64,000 nt of DNA from assembly GCF_024345225.1 (NCBI RefSeq), contig NZ_BROD01000001.1:3732516-3796515 (forward strand), in the 5' to 3' direction. The stretch comes from Clostridium sp. TW13. GTDB lineage: Bacteria > Bacillota > Clostridia > Clostridiales > Clostridiaceae. A program made the translations under genes and the position numbers. Positions 50,681 through 59,436 of the stretch are shown here, one piece after another. Positions within the stretch are counted from its first letter, which is position 1, and each line of letters begins with the position of its first letter. Below the pieces are notes generated by a model. The model was not told the DNA's origin, did no database searches, and saw nothing but the letters and a program-made list of their open reading frames with translations.

Positions 50681-51322
50681 TTATGCTTCACTTAAAACAC
50701 CATTCTCCATAGTGTATACATAATCACATATTTCACTTATATCTTCACTGTTATGACTTGCTAATAAAATTGTAACTGATTTACATTTTAAATCTAAAAG
50801 CAGTTTTCTAATTTGCCTTACACCTTCTGAATCAAGGCCATTCATTGGTTCATCAAGTATTAATAGCTTAGGATCTTCCATAAGTGCTTGTGCAATTCCT
50901 AACCTTTGTTTCATACCTAGAGAATATTTCTTTACGCTTTTTTTATCATTAGGATCTAATCCAACTAAAGTAATTGTATCCTTTATTTTTTCATCACTTA
51001 TTGTATTATTTATACTAGCTAAGATTTTTAGGTTTTTAAAAGCTGAGTATTGAAGTAAAAATCCTGGATTTTCAATAATTATGCCTGTACTATCAGGAAA
51101 ACTGCCATTCTTAATAGGTTTATCAAATACTTTTATATCACCTTCTGTTGGGTTAATTAAACCACAAATAGCCTTAAATAGCATACTTTTACCCGAACCA
51201 TTTCTGCCAACTATTCCATATGCTTTACCACTTTCAAGATTCAAATTAATATTACTAAGAACCTTTGTTCCTTTTATATCTTTTGTCAAGTTAGATATTT
51301 CTACGACTTTGTTATTTTTCAT
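50681..51322 (-). CDS. ABC transporter ATPase (operon copy 2)
   Basis: 213 residues from ATG 51322 (TAGGAGG six bases upstream). Walker A GRNGSGKSMLFKAICGLINP, signature KYSLGMKQRLGIAQA, Walker B LLILDEPMNGLDS, switch His in LLASHNSEDISEICD. Paralogue of the ATPase at 14683-15330, with most of the central 150 residues identical or similar. Last gene of the four-gene operon. Confidence 0.9.
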   Translation of the reverse strand: MKNNKVVEISNLTKDIKGTKVLSNINLNLESGKAYGIVGRNGSGKSMLFKAICGLINPTEGDIKVFDKPIKNGSFPDSTGIIIENPGFLLQYSAFKNLKILASINNTISDEKIKDTITLVGLDPNDKKSVKKYSLGMKQRLGIAQALMEDPKLLILDEPMNGLDSEGVRQIRKLLLDLKCKSVTILLASHNSEDISEICDYVYTMENGVLSEA

Positions 51323-51338
51323 GTTTTTCCTCCTATAA

Positions 51339-52106
51339 TCAATGCGTAATTTCAAATAAATCTTTTTTTACTATAAACCTATTGATAAAAATCAAGTTTA
51401 TAAATATTAAAATAGCTAAAAATATAAATGACCACTGATAACTGAATTTATAAATCATATGTTTTATAATTAATCCTTGATTAAAAGGAAGGTATTTATC
51501 TATTCTGAAAATAGTACCGAGTGTGTTTGATAAGCATGCAGTTATTATCAAAAGTAAAAATGATAGATTGTGTTTTCTAGTAATCAGAGTACTAAAAATA
51601 TATACAGTTACCAGGTAATAGCTTGAGAGTCCTAATAACATTATTATTTTGAAAATTTCAACTTCATTATTTAAATTAAAAGTTTTATTTAATGAAATTC
51701 CACATATAAAACTAATAAAAATTCCTAAAGCAAAATATATGATACAGACCAAAAAGGCAGTAATTTGTAAGCAAATATGCCAATATTGCTTGTTTCTGAG
51801 TCTTGGAATAACATATATACTTCTTGTTGCAAGCTCTTTGAAGAAATAGTTTCCTATCATATAAATTAAAAAGAATTGGTAAAGTATCCATGTAAAAACT
51901 TGAATTATGTTATTAGTTAAATTAATAGGGCCCATGAATATTATTTCAATAAACTCTCTAAATTTATGAGAATAGTCAATAAATTTAAAATTCACTGCAA
52001 ACAAATAAATAAAGATAGCAATAGTACAACCTAGGTTGCCTATAGAAAAGACTGATTGTAAATTGTTTTTTATCATTCTCAAATATTTTTTCATGCTAAT
52101 CACCAT
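51339..52106 (-). CDS. ABC-2-type permease subunit C (operon copy 2)
   Basis: 255 residues, the same length as its copy 1 partner (15353-16120), six membrane helices. Shared landmarks: FTWILYQFFLIYMIGNYFFK, RLRNKQYWHICLQITAFLVC and SSYYLVTVYIFSTLITRKHN. Overlaps subunit B by 11 bases, as in copy 1. The ATG at 52106 corresponds to the copy 1 start; an ATG at 52094 is an alternative. Confidence 0.75.
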   Translation of the reverse strand: MVISMKKYLRMIKNNLQSVFSIGNLGCTIAIFIYLFAVNFKFIDYSHKFREFIEIIFMGPINLTNNIIQVFTWILYQFFLIYMIGNYFFKELATRSIYVIPRLRNKQYWHICLQITAFLVCIIYFALGIFISFICGISLNKTFNLNNEVEIFKIIMLLGLSSYYLVTVYIFSTLITRKHNLSFLLLIITACLSNTLGTIFRIDKYLPFNQGLIIKHMIYKFSYQWSFIFLAILIFINLIFINRFIVKKDLFEITH

Positions 52107-52905
52107 AACTACAATCCTTTTTCTTAGTTAATATATTTCCTATAAAGTACATTAATATAATTAATATGATCCAGTAAGCTAATCTAAAGAGTATATAAGT
52201 ATTATTAGTAACTTCATATGCTGAAGAAGTCACAATATAGATATTTTTACTAAATGAAAATTTTGCTATAGTACCAAAAGAATCAAAAGCTTTACTTAAA
52301 GCATTTAATAAAATTACTAATATAAGGGAAACAACTCTTTTTTTGAAAATTATATTACACACAATAAAAAACATAGCAATAAAAAACAAGTATAATGCAG
52401 TAAATAAACTTGTAATAAATACAAATGATATTGGAGTTAATTTTTGTACAATTAACTTAATAGCTTCATTGCTATAAGATAAATTTATATTACCTGTCAT
52501 TTGATGAAAAAAGTATGAACTCCATGAGTTATGAAAACTCATAAAGCTTCCTAATAGAATAGATATAATAGTGATAAAAAGGACAATTCCTATAGAAAAA
52601 ACAAATGCAAAAAATACATTTCCTCTATAAATTTCTTGCTTTGAACTAAACCTAATGCTTAAATAATTATAAAAATTTTTTTTGTCAAAAATATTATATA
52701 TCATCACTAGAAAAAATAAATTTATAGTAAAAAACAGCGATAAATACGAAAAGTTTTCCAATATGAAATCGTAAATATTATATGGCAAAGGTTTAGAAAT
52801 CAAATTAATTAATAATGAAAATTGGTAAATAACTAATATTGTACAAAATACAAATAACTTTGTTGAGCTAATTTTGAATGCTATATAATTATAAATCTTT
52901 CTCAT
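52096..52905 (-). CDS. ABC-2-type permease subunit B (operon copy 2)
   Basis: 269 residues, six membrane helices, paralogue of 16110-16916: KIYNYIAFKISSTKLFVFCT, YNIFDKKNFYNYLSIRFSSK, GSFMSFHNSWSSYFFHQM and FKKRVVSLILVILLNAL. Overlaps both neighbours by 11-17 bases. Confidence 0.75.
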   Translation of the reverse strand: MRKIYNYIAFKISSTKLFVFCTILVIYQFSLLINLISKPLPYNIYDFILENFSYLSLFFTINLFFLVMIYNIFDKKNFYNYLSIRFSSKQEIYRGNVFFAFVFSIGIVLFITIISILLGSFMSFHNSWSSYFFHQMTGNINLSYSNEAIKLIVQKLTPISFVFITSLFTALYLFFIAMFFIVCNIIFKKRVVSLILVILLNALSKAFDSFGTIAKFSFSKNIYIVTSSAYEVTNNTYILFRLAYWIILIILMYFIGNILTKKKDCSYGD

Positions 52906-53677
52906 TCTTCAAAATCACCCCTGTATAAAACAAAATAACCCCTACTGCTAATAATAATATTGGATAGATGAACACATGAGGGGTATTTACTATAATATTT
53001 AAATCATAGATTTGTGCAAAATTAAAATTGAATACTCTATTTACTCCTAATATCTCTAAGAGAGTTCCACAAAGAATATAATAAAAGAAAGGAATTATTA
53101 GAGCTAAATATCTATTTTTAATCCAAGCTGATATTCCCAAAGCTAAGGTTGCAATAGTCATATAACATACCCCAGTAATTAAAACAAGTATAATTGCATA
53201 TTCTACTCTACCTGTATTTGAATCAAGTAAATAACTAAAAGGACCACCTACTAATACTTGATTAGTTACTCTAATTCCATATTTATAAATCAAAAGCATA
53301 AGAATTATGAAACTTACCGTAATTCCTACCAGAGCACTAACAATAGCATTCACTATAACTTTGATGCAAGCATACTTTTTTATTGATAATCTTGAATATA
53401 TAAATTTTGTAAATCCTGTTTCTTTTTCTAATAGGTACGAATCTGAAAAAATAATACTTGCCAATAACGGAAATATTATAACGAGAAAAGCAGCATTTGA
53501 AGTGCTTCTTATTCTTATAAAAATGTCTATTGCATCAAATGAACTTTTTAAATTAAAAAAGGGAAAAGAAAATTCTAGAAGTGCTATAATTAATACTGTT
53601 AATGTGATTAAAAAAGAAATAAGAGCATTTCTCCCAAAGAGAGCTCTTTTGAACTCGCTTTTAAAGTAATTCTTCAC
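52889..53677 (-). CDS. ABC-2-type permease subunit A (operon copy 2)
   Basis: 262 residues from GTG 53677, which has GAAAGGATG at a normal distance and gives exactly the length and N-terminus of its copy 1 partner (KNYFKSEFKRALF versus NNYFLSELKRAIF). The ATG four codons upstream abuts the RBS. Six membrane helices; shared block FDAIDIFIRIRSTSNAA and LLASIIFSDSYLLEKETGF. First gene of operon copy 2. Confidence 0.75.
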   Translation of the reverse strand: MKNYFKSEFKRALFGRNALISFLITLTVLIIALLEFSFPFFNLKSSFDAIDIFIRIRSTSNAAFLVIIFPLLASIIFSDSYLLEKETGFTKFIYSRLSIKKYACIKVIVNAIVSALVGITVSFIILMLLIYKYGIRVTNQVLVGGPFSYLLDSNTGRVEYAIILVLITGVCYMTIATLALGISAWIKNRYLALIIPFFYYILCGTLLEILGVNRVFNFNFAQIYDLNIIVNTPHVFIYPILLLAVGVILFYTGVILKNEKDL

Positions 53678-53764
53678 GTAAAAATCCATCCTTTCATAAG
53701 TTATTTGTTTAATTGTTTTGTTTAACTTAAGGTTTATATTATCAATCCTAATTGAAGGTATTAC

Positions 53765-53811
53765 AACAATGACTCAACTAGCAACTATGTTTTGCAAGTT
53801 GAGTCATTGTT
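53765..53811. repeat. 15-bp perfect inverted repeat upstream of ABC operon copy 2
   Basis: AACAATGACTCAACT / AGTTGAGTCATTGTT with a 17-base loop, about 90 bases upstream of the first permease gene. It may terminate read-through or act as a regulator site. The rest of 53690-53929 has no supported gene. Confidence 0.65.
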
Positions 53812-53929
53812 AATTTTAAGATATTTCACAGATAAATTTTGCCAGACACATCACGCTCGTGCTATGTATTCATATCTGTACGCAATGAAACATGAACTTT
53901 ATATCTACATTTTACACTTTTATTCATAT

Positions 53930-54061
53930 ATTTTCTTCAATTTACATAGTATGAAATTAATTACAAATAATATTATAAAACTAAAAATTTATTTTGTAAA
54001 TACGCCGTATAATTATGCTTCAAATAAGAAAAATAAGAAGCCAACACAAGATAAAACTTAA
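53930..54061 (+). pseudogene. family A fragment (C-terminal remnant)
   Basis: The stretch ends in frame with SNKKNKKPTQDKT, which is the family A C-terminus (SKKKNKELTQDKT in copy A2) with matching DNA, preceded by FVNT as in the family A region PFVNTIF. The intervening 25-30 residues and the N-terminus are missing. An open frame reaches back to 53792 but shows no family resemblance there. It sits in front of B2 just as A3 sits in front of B1. Confidence 0.6.
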
Positions 54062-54159
54062 ATTCTTATTTTATGTTAGCTTCATTATGAAATTACTCAT
54101 TTTCTTTTAGTTATTTGATTCTTACTTTTAAATCCAACATTGATGAATATTAAACAAAT

Positions 54160-54178
54160 AGCAGCTTTATAGACTGCT
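54160..54178. terminator. degraded copy of the A3/B1 terminator
   Basis: AGCAG / CTGCT stem with surrounding bases matching 49940-49975; weaker than the original. Confidence 0.5.
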
Positions 54179-54203
54179 TTTGTCAACTGTTTTGAATAAT
54201 GTA

Positions 54204-54665
54204 TCATTTCTTTCTCTTAAATAATTTCATAGCACTTACTGCCATTAAAGCTATAATAATTATATATGTAGGAAACATTATGCAAGAGTAGTTTAACAAA
54301 TTATATTGTTTTACAAGTATTAGTATTCCTTGAAATGGCAAAGTAAGAATTATTATTCCTGCTAATAATTCAAACGGAAATACTAATGGTGGAATGTATA
54401 ATCCATAATTTGAATATTTGCCAAATAATGAATTACTATCAATAGCAATAATCATCATTAATAATAGTATAATAGCGAAAAATATTAATGCGCTTTTCAA
54501 ATTGACATTAAGTTTTATAAACAAAATTATCATGAGAACTATCACTAACAAACTTATCAAAGGGAATGACAACCAACTAAATTTATATATATTTGTATAT
54601 TTCAACAAAAAGGTTAATCCTAGCATTATAAAATATGTAATACAAATACTTTTAAAATCCTCCAC
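54204..54665 (-). CDS. family B small membrane protein, copy B2
   Basis: 153 residues from GTG 54665 (AGGGGGT seven to eight bases upstream). About five membrane helices. Shares FIKLNVNLKSALIFFAIILL, AIDSNSLFGKYSNYGLYIPP and AMKLFKRKK with B1. Divergent from family A copy A4. Function unknown. Confidence 0.7.
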   Translation of the reverse strand: MEDFKSICITYFIMLGLTFLLKYTNIYKFSWLSFPLISLLVIVLMIILFIKLNVNLKSALIFFAIILLLMMIIAIDSNSLFGKYSNYGLYIPPLVFPFELLAGIIILTLPFQGILILVKQYNLLNYSCIMFPTYIIIIALMAVSAMKLFKRKK

Positions 54666-54861
54666 AATATACCCCCTATTTCCATTTTACTTATATAATT
54701 ACGCAACATGAATTATATGTCAATGCTATTTTTTATAACTTACCTTAATCGTAATTTGTTTCTTCTTTACACATGTTAGACTCACACCTCATTTACATTT
54801 TTTCTCACTAGATGTAATCTATAGTTAATTACAAAAAACTTCTATTTGAAAGGATATAATT

Positions 54862-55296
54862 ATGAAAGTTCTAAAAATTCTTGATAAAATTTTACGTGGT
54901 TTAGTGTATGCTATGTATGCAGTGATGATCACTATGTTTATATTATTGTTACCTTTTGATTTTAGTGATTCAGATAGTTCACCAATTATTACAAGTATAG
55001 AAAATTGTACAACTAAGTTATTTCTTATATTTATGTTTACTTTATACTGCTTCATAAAAAATAAAAGAAGTAAATTTCGTTACAATATCCTCCTATTATT
55101 TTCGGGGATCTTGATTTTTTTCTGGAAATATTATTATTGGAATACAAGAGAAATCTATGCACCAGGTCCTTTTGTAAATACTATATTTTCTGGTAACTCA
55201 CTTTTTGATCTTGTCCCATTATCTCTAATTTACCTATCTACTATATGCACTTATCTTGTTTCTAGAGAGAAAAGTACCAAACTAACACACAGTTGA
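54862..55296 (+). CDS. family A small membrane protein, copy A4
   Basis: 144 residues, four membrane helices, near-identical to A3: KILDKILRGLVYAMYAVMIT, PIITSIENCTTKLFLIFMFT and SLFDLVPLSLIYLSTICTYL. RBS GAAAGGAT with the same context tctatttgaaaggatataat as A2 and A3. Separated from the other copies by about 5 kb that contains ABC operon copy 2. Confidence 0.7.
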   Translation: MKVLKILDKILRGLVYAMYAVMITMFILLLPFDFSDSDSSPIITSIENCTTKLFLIFMFTLYCFIKNKRSKFRYNILLLFSGILIFFWKYYYWNTREIYAPGPFVNTIFSGNSLFDLVPLSLIYLSTICTYLVSREKSTKLTHS

Positions 55297-55489
55297 ATTG
55301 TAAAACAATTTATTCAATCTCCAGCTTTAAAAATATACAGATAATGAAGTATATTCCGTATTTTAAGAAAGTAACACCATGATCAGTATGTAAAATTATT
55401 TAATAAGTGTATAATTAACTTAATTTCTAATAAAAGTACTTCGTATGAAAAAGATTGATAAATTAAGAATAAATGAGGTTTGCATAAAA

Positions 55490-57085
55490 ATGGAGTTAGA
55501 ATTTGGACAATGTCTTAATATATTATTAGTTTTTAGAGGGTGGTCTGCTAGTAAGCTAGCTAAAGAAATTAATGTAGATCCATCCTACGTAAGACGATGG
55601 GTTCGCGGTGAAAGAATTCCATCTCTTCAATCAGAATATATAAATAAAATCTCCCATGCTTTTCTGCACAGAAATCAATCAGATAGCTGCAAAGCCAATT
55701 TTATAAACGAATTAAGTAGTATAGGTATTTACTTAGACAACGATAAGGAATTTTCTATTTTATTAAAAGAGGTTTTAAAGGCTTCTCAAATATACTCATT
55801 ATCATTAAATAAAGCTTCAAAGAAAAATGAAACTAATGAAAAAGACATTCTAGGACTCTTAGAATGTATAAAAACTCATAATACTTCTAATTTACAAAAA
55901 GGTCATCCATATAATTTATCAATTAAAAAGGATACTATTATGAAATTTATAAGCGGAAGAGAAAACGTTCTTAGCTCTTTTATTATGCTTTTAAAAAAAG
56001 CAGCTAATAATAAAACATTACTAGAAAAAGAAATATATATAACTTTTCAAAGTGAAACTAATTATTTTGAAGGAACCCCTGAACTTTATAGTATATGGAC
56101 AAGTATTATAAGGATTCTATTAGAAAATGGATGGACGATACATTATCTTTATCGATTAAATAGAAATACAGAAAGGTCGTTAAAACTTGTTAAGGAAATT
56201 ATAGAATGGTGTGGTTTTAGCAACAAATTTTTTCCCTCCTACTTTGTAAAGTATGGAGTTGAGAATCCTCCTGTTGATTTTATAATTGTAAAGGGGCTTG
56301 GAGCTATGCACTGTTTTGGAGCAGATAGTAATCAATTTGTTGATAGTGCCTTCTTCTATGACCAGTCTGAAAGCATTGATGCAATTTATAAACATGTAAT
56401 GAAGATGTATCGTCAAACCCGTAGTCTTATGACCATGTATAATAATATTGAAAAATACTGGGAAGTAGTTACTAATAAAGATAGATATCCCGGAGACCTC
56501 TTTGTTCAAACCTCAGAACTATATTCTTTGACAATACCCATTTCTTTGTGGAAAAAATACATTGATAGGTCTATTGAAAAAGAATACGAACGAAAACTGC
56601 ATCTAGAACGGCTTAATAAAAGAATTAAGTTATTCTATCAAGATATTATTAAATATAAAGTTAGGTATTTTGTAGATTTAGAATGTTTGCTTCATATGAT
56701 AAAAACTGGACAATATCTTTATTTTAATGAATACCAAAAGCCAGAATTAGAGGATATATATACCCATTTACAGTATATAATATATTTACTTGAAACCTAT
56801 GAAAATTTTGAATTAGGTATTTTAACTGAAAAATATGCAAAGCTTTTTCAAGGAGTTCATTGGGAAGTAAAGGCAGATACTGTTATTATATCAACCTTTG
56901 ATTTGATTAATAATAATTATATTATACACTACACCATTACAGAAGAAACTATGGCTAATGCTTTTCATGATTATTATCTAGAACTATGGGAACAGATTCC
57001 ACCGAAATATAAGGATAAAGAATTAGTAATTGCTTGGTTTAAAGATCAGGCACAATGGTATAAAAGTAATATTTTAAATATTTAA
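55490..57085 (+). CDS. large XRE-type HTH regulator with unknown C-terminal domain
   Basis: 531 residues from ATG 55490 (GAGG about 11 bases upstream; an ATG at 55445 has no RBS). N-terminal HTH: WSASKLAKEINVDPSYVRRW and VRGERIPSLQSEYINKIS, about residues 17-56. The remaining 470 residues are helical with a central region (FISGRENVLSSFIMLLKKAA, WTIHYLYRLNRNTERSLKLV) of a type seen in large uncharacterised clostridial regulators. No TPRs or catalytic motif visible. It is followed by the flavinylated lipoprotein and apbE genes and may regulate them. Confidence 0.7.
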   Translation: MELEFGQCLNILLVFRGWSASKLAKEINVDPSYVRRWVRGERIPSLQSEYINKISHAFLHRNQSDSCKANFINELSSIGIYLDNDKEFSILLKEVLKASQIYSLSLNKASKKNETNEKDILGLLECIKTHNTSNLQKGHPYNLSIKKDTIMKFISGRENVLSSFIMLLKKAANNKTLLEKEIYITFQSETNYFEGTPELYSIWTSIIRILLENGWTIHYLYRLNRNTERSLKLVKEIIEWCGFSNKFFPSYFVKYGVENPPVDFIIVKGLGAMHCFGADSNQFVDSAFFYDQSESIDAIYKHVMKMYRQTRSLMTMYNNIEKYWEVVTNKDRYPGDLFVQTSELYSLTIPISLWKKYIDRSIEKEYERKLHLERLNKRIKLFYQDIIKYKVRYFVDLECLLHMIKTGQYLYFNEYQKPELEDIYTHLQYIIYLLETYENFELGILTEKYAKLFQGVHWEVKADTVIISTFDLINNNYIIHYTITEETMANAFHDYYLELWEQIPPKYKDKELVIAWFKDQAQWYKSNILNI

Positions 57086-57092
57086 TTTTGTC

Positions 57093-57110
57093 CAGGACAC
57101 ATTTGTCCTG
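57093..57110. terminator. short hairpin between regulator and lipoprotein genes
   Basis: Perfect CAGGACA / TGTCCTG repeat separated by four bases, followed by TTTC. Could be a weak terminator for the regulator gene or a binding site in front of the lipoprotein promoter. Confidence 0.45.
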
Positions 57111-57175
57111 TTTCATCCTTTGCAATTTAATATATGATACACTTTAGGTAATAAATTACAGAGGAGAGTGTTACC

Positions 57176-57613
57176 ATGAAAAAGAAATATTTAATTATGA
57201 TTGCAATTTTAGTGACTGTAAGCTCAAGTTTGGGTTGCCAAAGTAAAAATGTTGCTGAAGGAGAAAAAAACAAGTATAAAAATGGAACCTACGAAGCAAA
57301 AACAGATGCTGGCACTGAGGGATTTCATAGTGAAGCAACTTTAAAAATAAGCAATAATAAAATATCTGATGTTCAATGGAAAATCGTTGATCAAAATGGA
57401 CGAGTTTTTGATAAAACCTATGAGGAGGTTTACCCAAATTCTGCATTATATCAACAACAATGCAGAAGTGATTATAAAGGAGCTATAACCTATGGCCCCA
57501 AATTAATCCAAACTCAAGATATAGACAAAGTAGATGCAGTTTCAGGCGCAACTTGGTCATATAACAAATTCGTAGAAGTTGTTTCCAAAGCACTTGACAA
57601 AGCTGAAAAGTAA
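57176..57613 (+). CDS. FMN-binding-domain lipoprotein (flavinylation substrate)
   Basis: 145 residues. Lipoprotein signal peptide with lipobox SSLGC at about residue 21, then an FMN_bind domain: KYKNGTYEAKTDAGTEGFHS, ATLKISNNKISDVQW and the flavinylation motif VDAVSGATWS near residue 120, where the Thr is the site for covalent FMN attachment in NqrC/RnfG-like proteins. Anchored outside the membrane, it would carry electrons to an extracellular or periplasm-like acceptor. RBS GAGGAGAG. The gene for the attaching enzyme ApbE follows 26 bases later. Confidence 0.88.
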   Translation: MKKKYLIMIAILVTVSSSLGCQSKNVAEGEKNKYKNGTYEAKTDAGTEGFHSEATLKISNNKISDVQWKIVDQNGRVFDKTYEEVYPNSALYQQQCRSDYKGAITYGPKLIQTQDIDKVDAVSGATWSYNKFVEVVSKALDKAEK

Positions 57614-57639
57614 ACATTTAACTGGAGTTAAAAAAAGAG

Positions 57640-58581
57640 ATGTGTAATTATTATAGTAACCAATTTTATTGCATGGGAACAATAATTCAGCAATCAATCT
57701 TGCACGAAAATGCTGAATACATCTACGAAACTGTTGAAACAAAAATGAAACGAATTGAAAATATTATGAGCTTTTTCTTACCTCAAAGTGATGTAAGTAA
57801 AATAAATGATTCTGCTGGTAAAAGTTCAGTTAAAGTTAATGTAGATACTTTAACTGTTATAAAAAATGCTGTGTATTTTTCAGAAATAACTAATGGTGCC
57901 TTTGATATTACATTAGCCCCACTAATTAAGCTATGGGGAGTTTTTACCCAAACTCCCCAAATACCTTCCAAAAAAGAAATTAAAGAAAAATTACCCCTAA
58001 TAAATTACAAAGATATATTAATAGATGAACAATTGCAAACAGTAATGCTTTTGAAACCAGAACAAAAGATAGATTTAGGTGCTATTGCTAAAGGATTTGC
58101 AGCTGATAGGGCTATCGAAATATATAAAAGTTTTGGAGTTACGTCAGCATTAATAAACATAGGTGGAAATGTTAAAGTTTTAGGGAAGAATAAAGAAAAT
58201 AAAGACTGGAAAATTGGCATACAAGATCCATTTAGACCTAGAGGCCAATATTTAGGAATAGTAAAACTACAAAATAAATCTGTTGTAACTTCTGGAGCTT
58301 ATGAAAGATACTTTCAACAGGGTAATACTAGATACCACCATATTTTAGATCCTAAGTCTGGGTGCTCTTCTAAATCAAATTTAATAAGTGCTACTGTTAT
58401 TTCAGGAGAATCAATCGCTGCTGATGCCCTATCAACAGCTTGCTTTGTCCTTGGTTTAGAGAAATCTCTAGAAATAATTAACACTCTAAAGGGTATTGAT
58501 GCTATATTTATAACAGAAAATAAAGATGTCTATGTAACAAATGAAATTATAAATAATTTTGTTCTAACCTCAAATAAATAA
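57640..58581 (+). CDS. apbE: FAD:protein FMN transferase
   Basis: 313 residues. ApbE signatures: KINDSAGKSSVKVN, IDLGAIAKGFAADRAIEIYK, INIGGNVKVLGKN, SGAYERYFQQG, YHHILDPKSGC and ESIAADALSTACFVLGL with the Mg-binding Asp. It splits FAD and attaches FMN to Thr of target proteins. No signal peptide is visible, unlike many secreted ApbEs, so the start may be incomplete or the enzyme acts on a cytosolic precursor. Substrate almost certainly the FMN-binding lipoprotein encoded just upstream. RBS somewhat distant (GGAG about 12 bases). Confidence 0.92.
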   Translation: MCNYYSNQFYCMGTIIQQSILHENAEYIYETVETKMKRIENIMSFFLPQSDVSKINDSAGKSSVKVNVDTLTVIKNAVYFSEITNGAFDITLAPLIKLWGVFTQTPQIPSKKEIKEKLPLINYKDILIDEQLQTVMLLKPEQKIDLGAIAKGFAADRAIEIYKSFGVTSALINIGGNVKVLGKNKENKDWKIGIQDPFRPRGQYLGIVKLQNKSVVTSGAYERYFQQGNTRYHHILDPKSGCSSKSNLISATVISGESIAADALSTACFVLGLEKSLEIINTLKGIDAIFITENKDVYVTNEIINNFVLTSNK

Positions 58582-58736
58582 TAATTAAAAGCTCGTCTTA
58601 TAAAAACCACTAATAACTGTATGAAACTAATAAAAAGTATGATTTTAAACTAGTAATTTAATAACCAATTTCTCTGAGTGTTCTGCTTTCATAAAATCCA
58701 GATTGCCTGAAATTTGGAATGTAGCATGTAATAAAA

Positions 58737-58773
58737 AATAGGTGGATTGGGATAAAACCCAAATCTACCTATT
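58737..58773. terminator. bidirectional terminator
   Basis: Long stem AATAGGTGGATTGGG paired with CCCAAATCTACCTATT (minor mismatch) around ATAAAA, between convergent apbE and GNAT genes. Confidence 0.85.
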
Positions 58774-58808
58774 ATTCTTACTTAATAGTCTTGTATTTAA
58801 AATTAATT

Positions 58809-59312
58809 TTATTTAACTTCCAACTTCCAATAGATTAATTTATCATCTCTTTTAGTTTCTACCATATGATTGTTTTTCAATACTCCTGCAGAGGCTGAGT
58901 TATCTAAATTACAATCAGCTAATATAGCATTTAAATCTTTGTTTTCAATTAACCAAGCTATAAAAGCTTTTATAGCTTCAGAAGCATAACCCTTTCTTCT
59001 AGAATCAGCATCTATGCCATACCCTATCTCAACTTCTTTATTTTCATCAGGTGCTCCATGACATCCACAACTTCCAATGATTCTATTAGTATCTTTTAAA
59101 ATAATTAGCCAAGGTCCAAAGCCATCTACACCGTTCTTAGACACCTCTTCCTTCATCATAGGTAAAATATCTATGATATCAGAACTATAAAAATACTCTT
59201 CGTTTATTTTTACTCCATTCTTCTCCAATAAGCTTTCTCTTTTCTCTAGCTTACTAACAATAAAATCATAATCCATTGGTATTAAAATTAATCTTTCAGT
59301 TTCAATTCTCAC
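58809..59312 (-). CDS. GNAT-family acetyltransferase (RimJ/RimL-like)
   Basis: 167 residues from GTG 59312 (GGGGGA seven bases upstream). N-terminus RIETERLILIPMDYDF is typical of RimJ/RimL-type GNATs; acetyl-CoA motif IGYGIDADSRRKGYASEAIK near residues 98-117; C-terminal part NSASAGVLKNNHMVETKRDD. Acceptor unknown. The GNAT at the right window edge shares the RRKGYATEA motif style and the AxTEKTNxAS ending, so they may be distant paralogues. Confidence 0.85.
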   Translation of the reverse strand: MRIETERLILIPMDYDFIVSKLEKRESLLEKNGVKINEEYFYSSDIIDILPMMKEEVSKNGVDGFGPWLIILKDTNRIIGSCGCHGAPDENKEVEIGYGIDADSRRKGYASEAIKAFIAWLIENKDLNAILADCNLDNSASAGVLKNNHMVETKRDDKLIYWKLEVK

Positions 59313-59436
59313 AACTGTATCCCCCAACCTCTATAGAACTTATTTCCATATACTAATTATACACAATTCTAATAGGGGTATACAATTTTTATTCTCTGTG
59401 GAAGTAGCTTACATAGATATAGCAATAACTAAGCTG

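Noticed and set aside
50523-50723. 66-codon plus-strand ORF between B1 and the ABC ATPase
   Set aside because: Overlaps the ATPase 3' end in antisense and has no RBS; the minus strand reads more like protein remnants.
53792-53929. N-terminal part of the frame that ends in the family A fragment
   Set aside because: No similarity to family A before about 53980 and no RBS, so only the C-terminal remnant is annotated.
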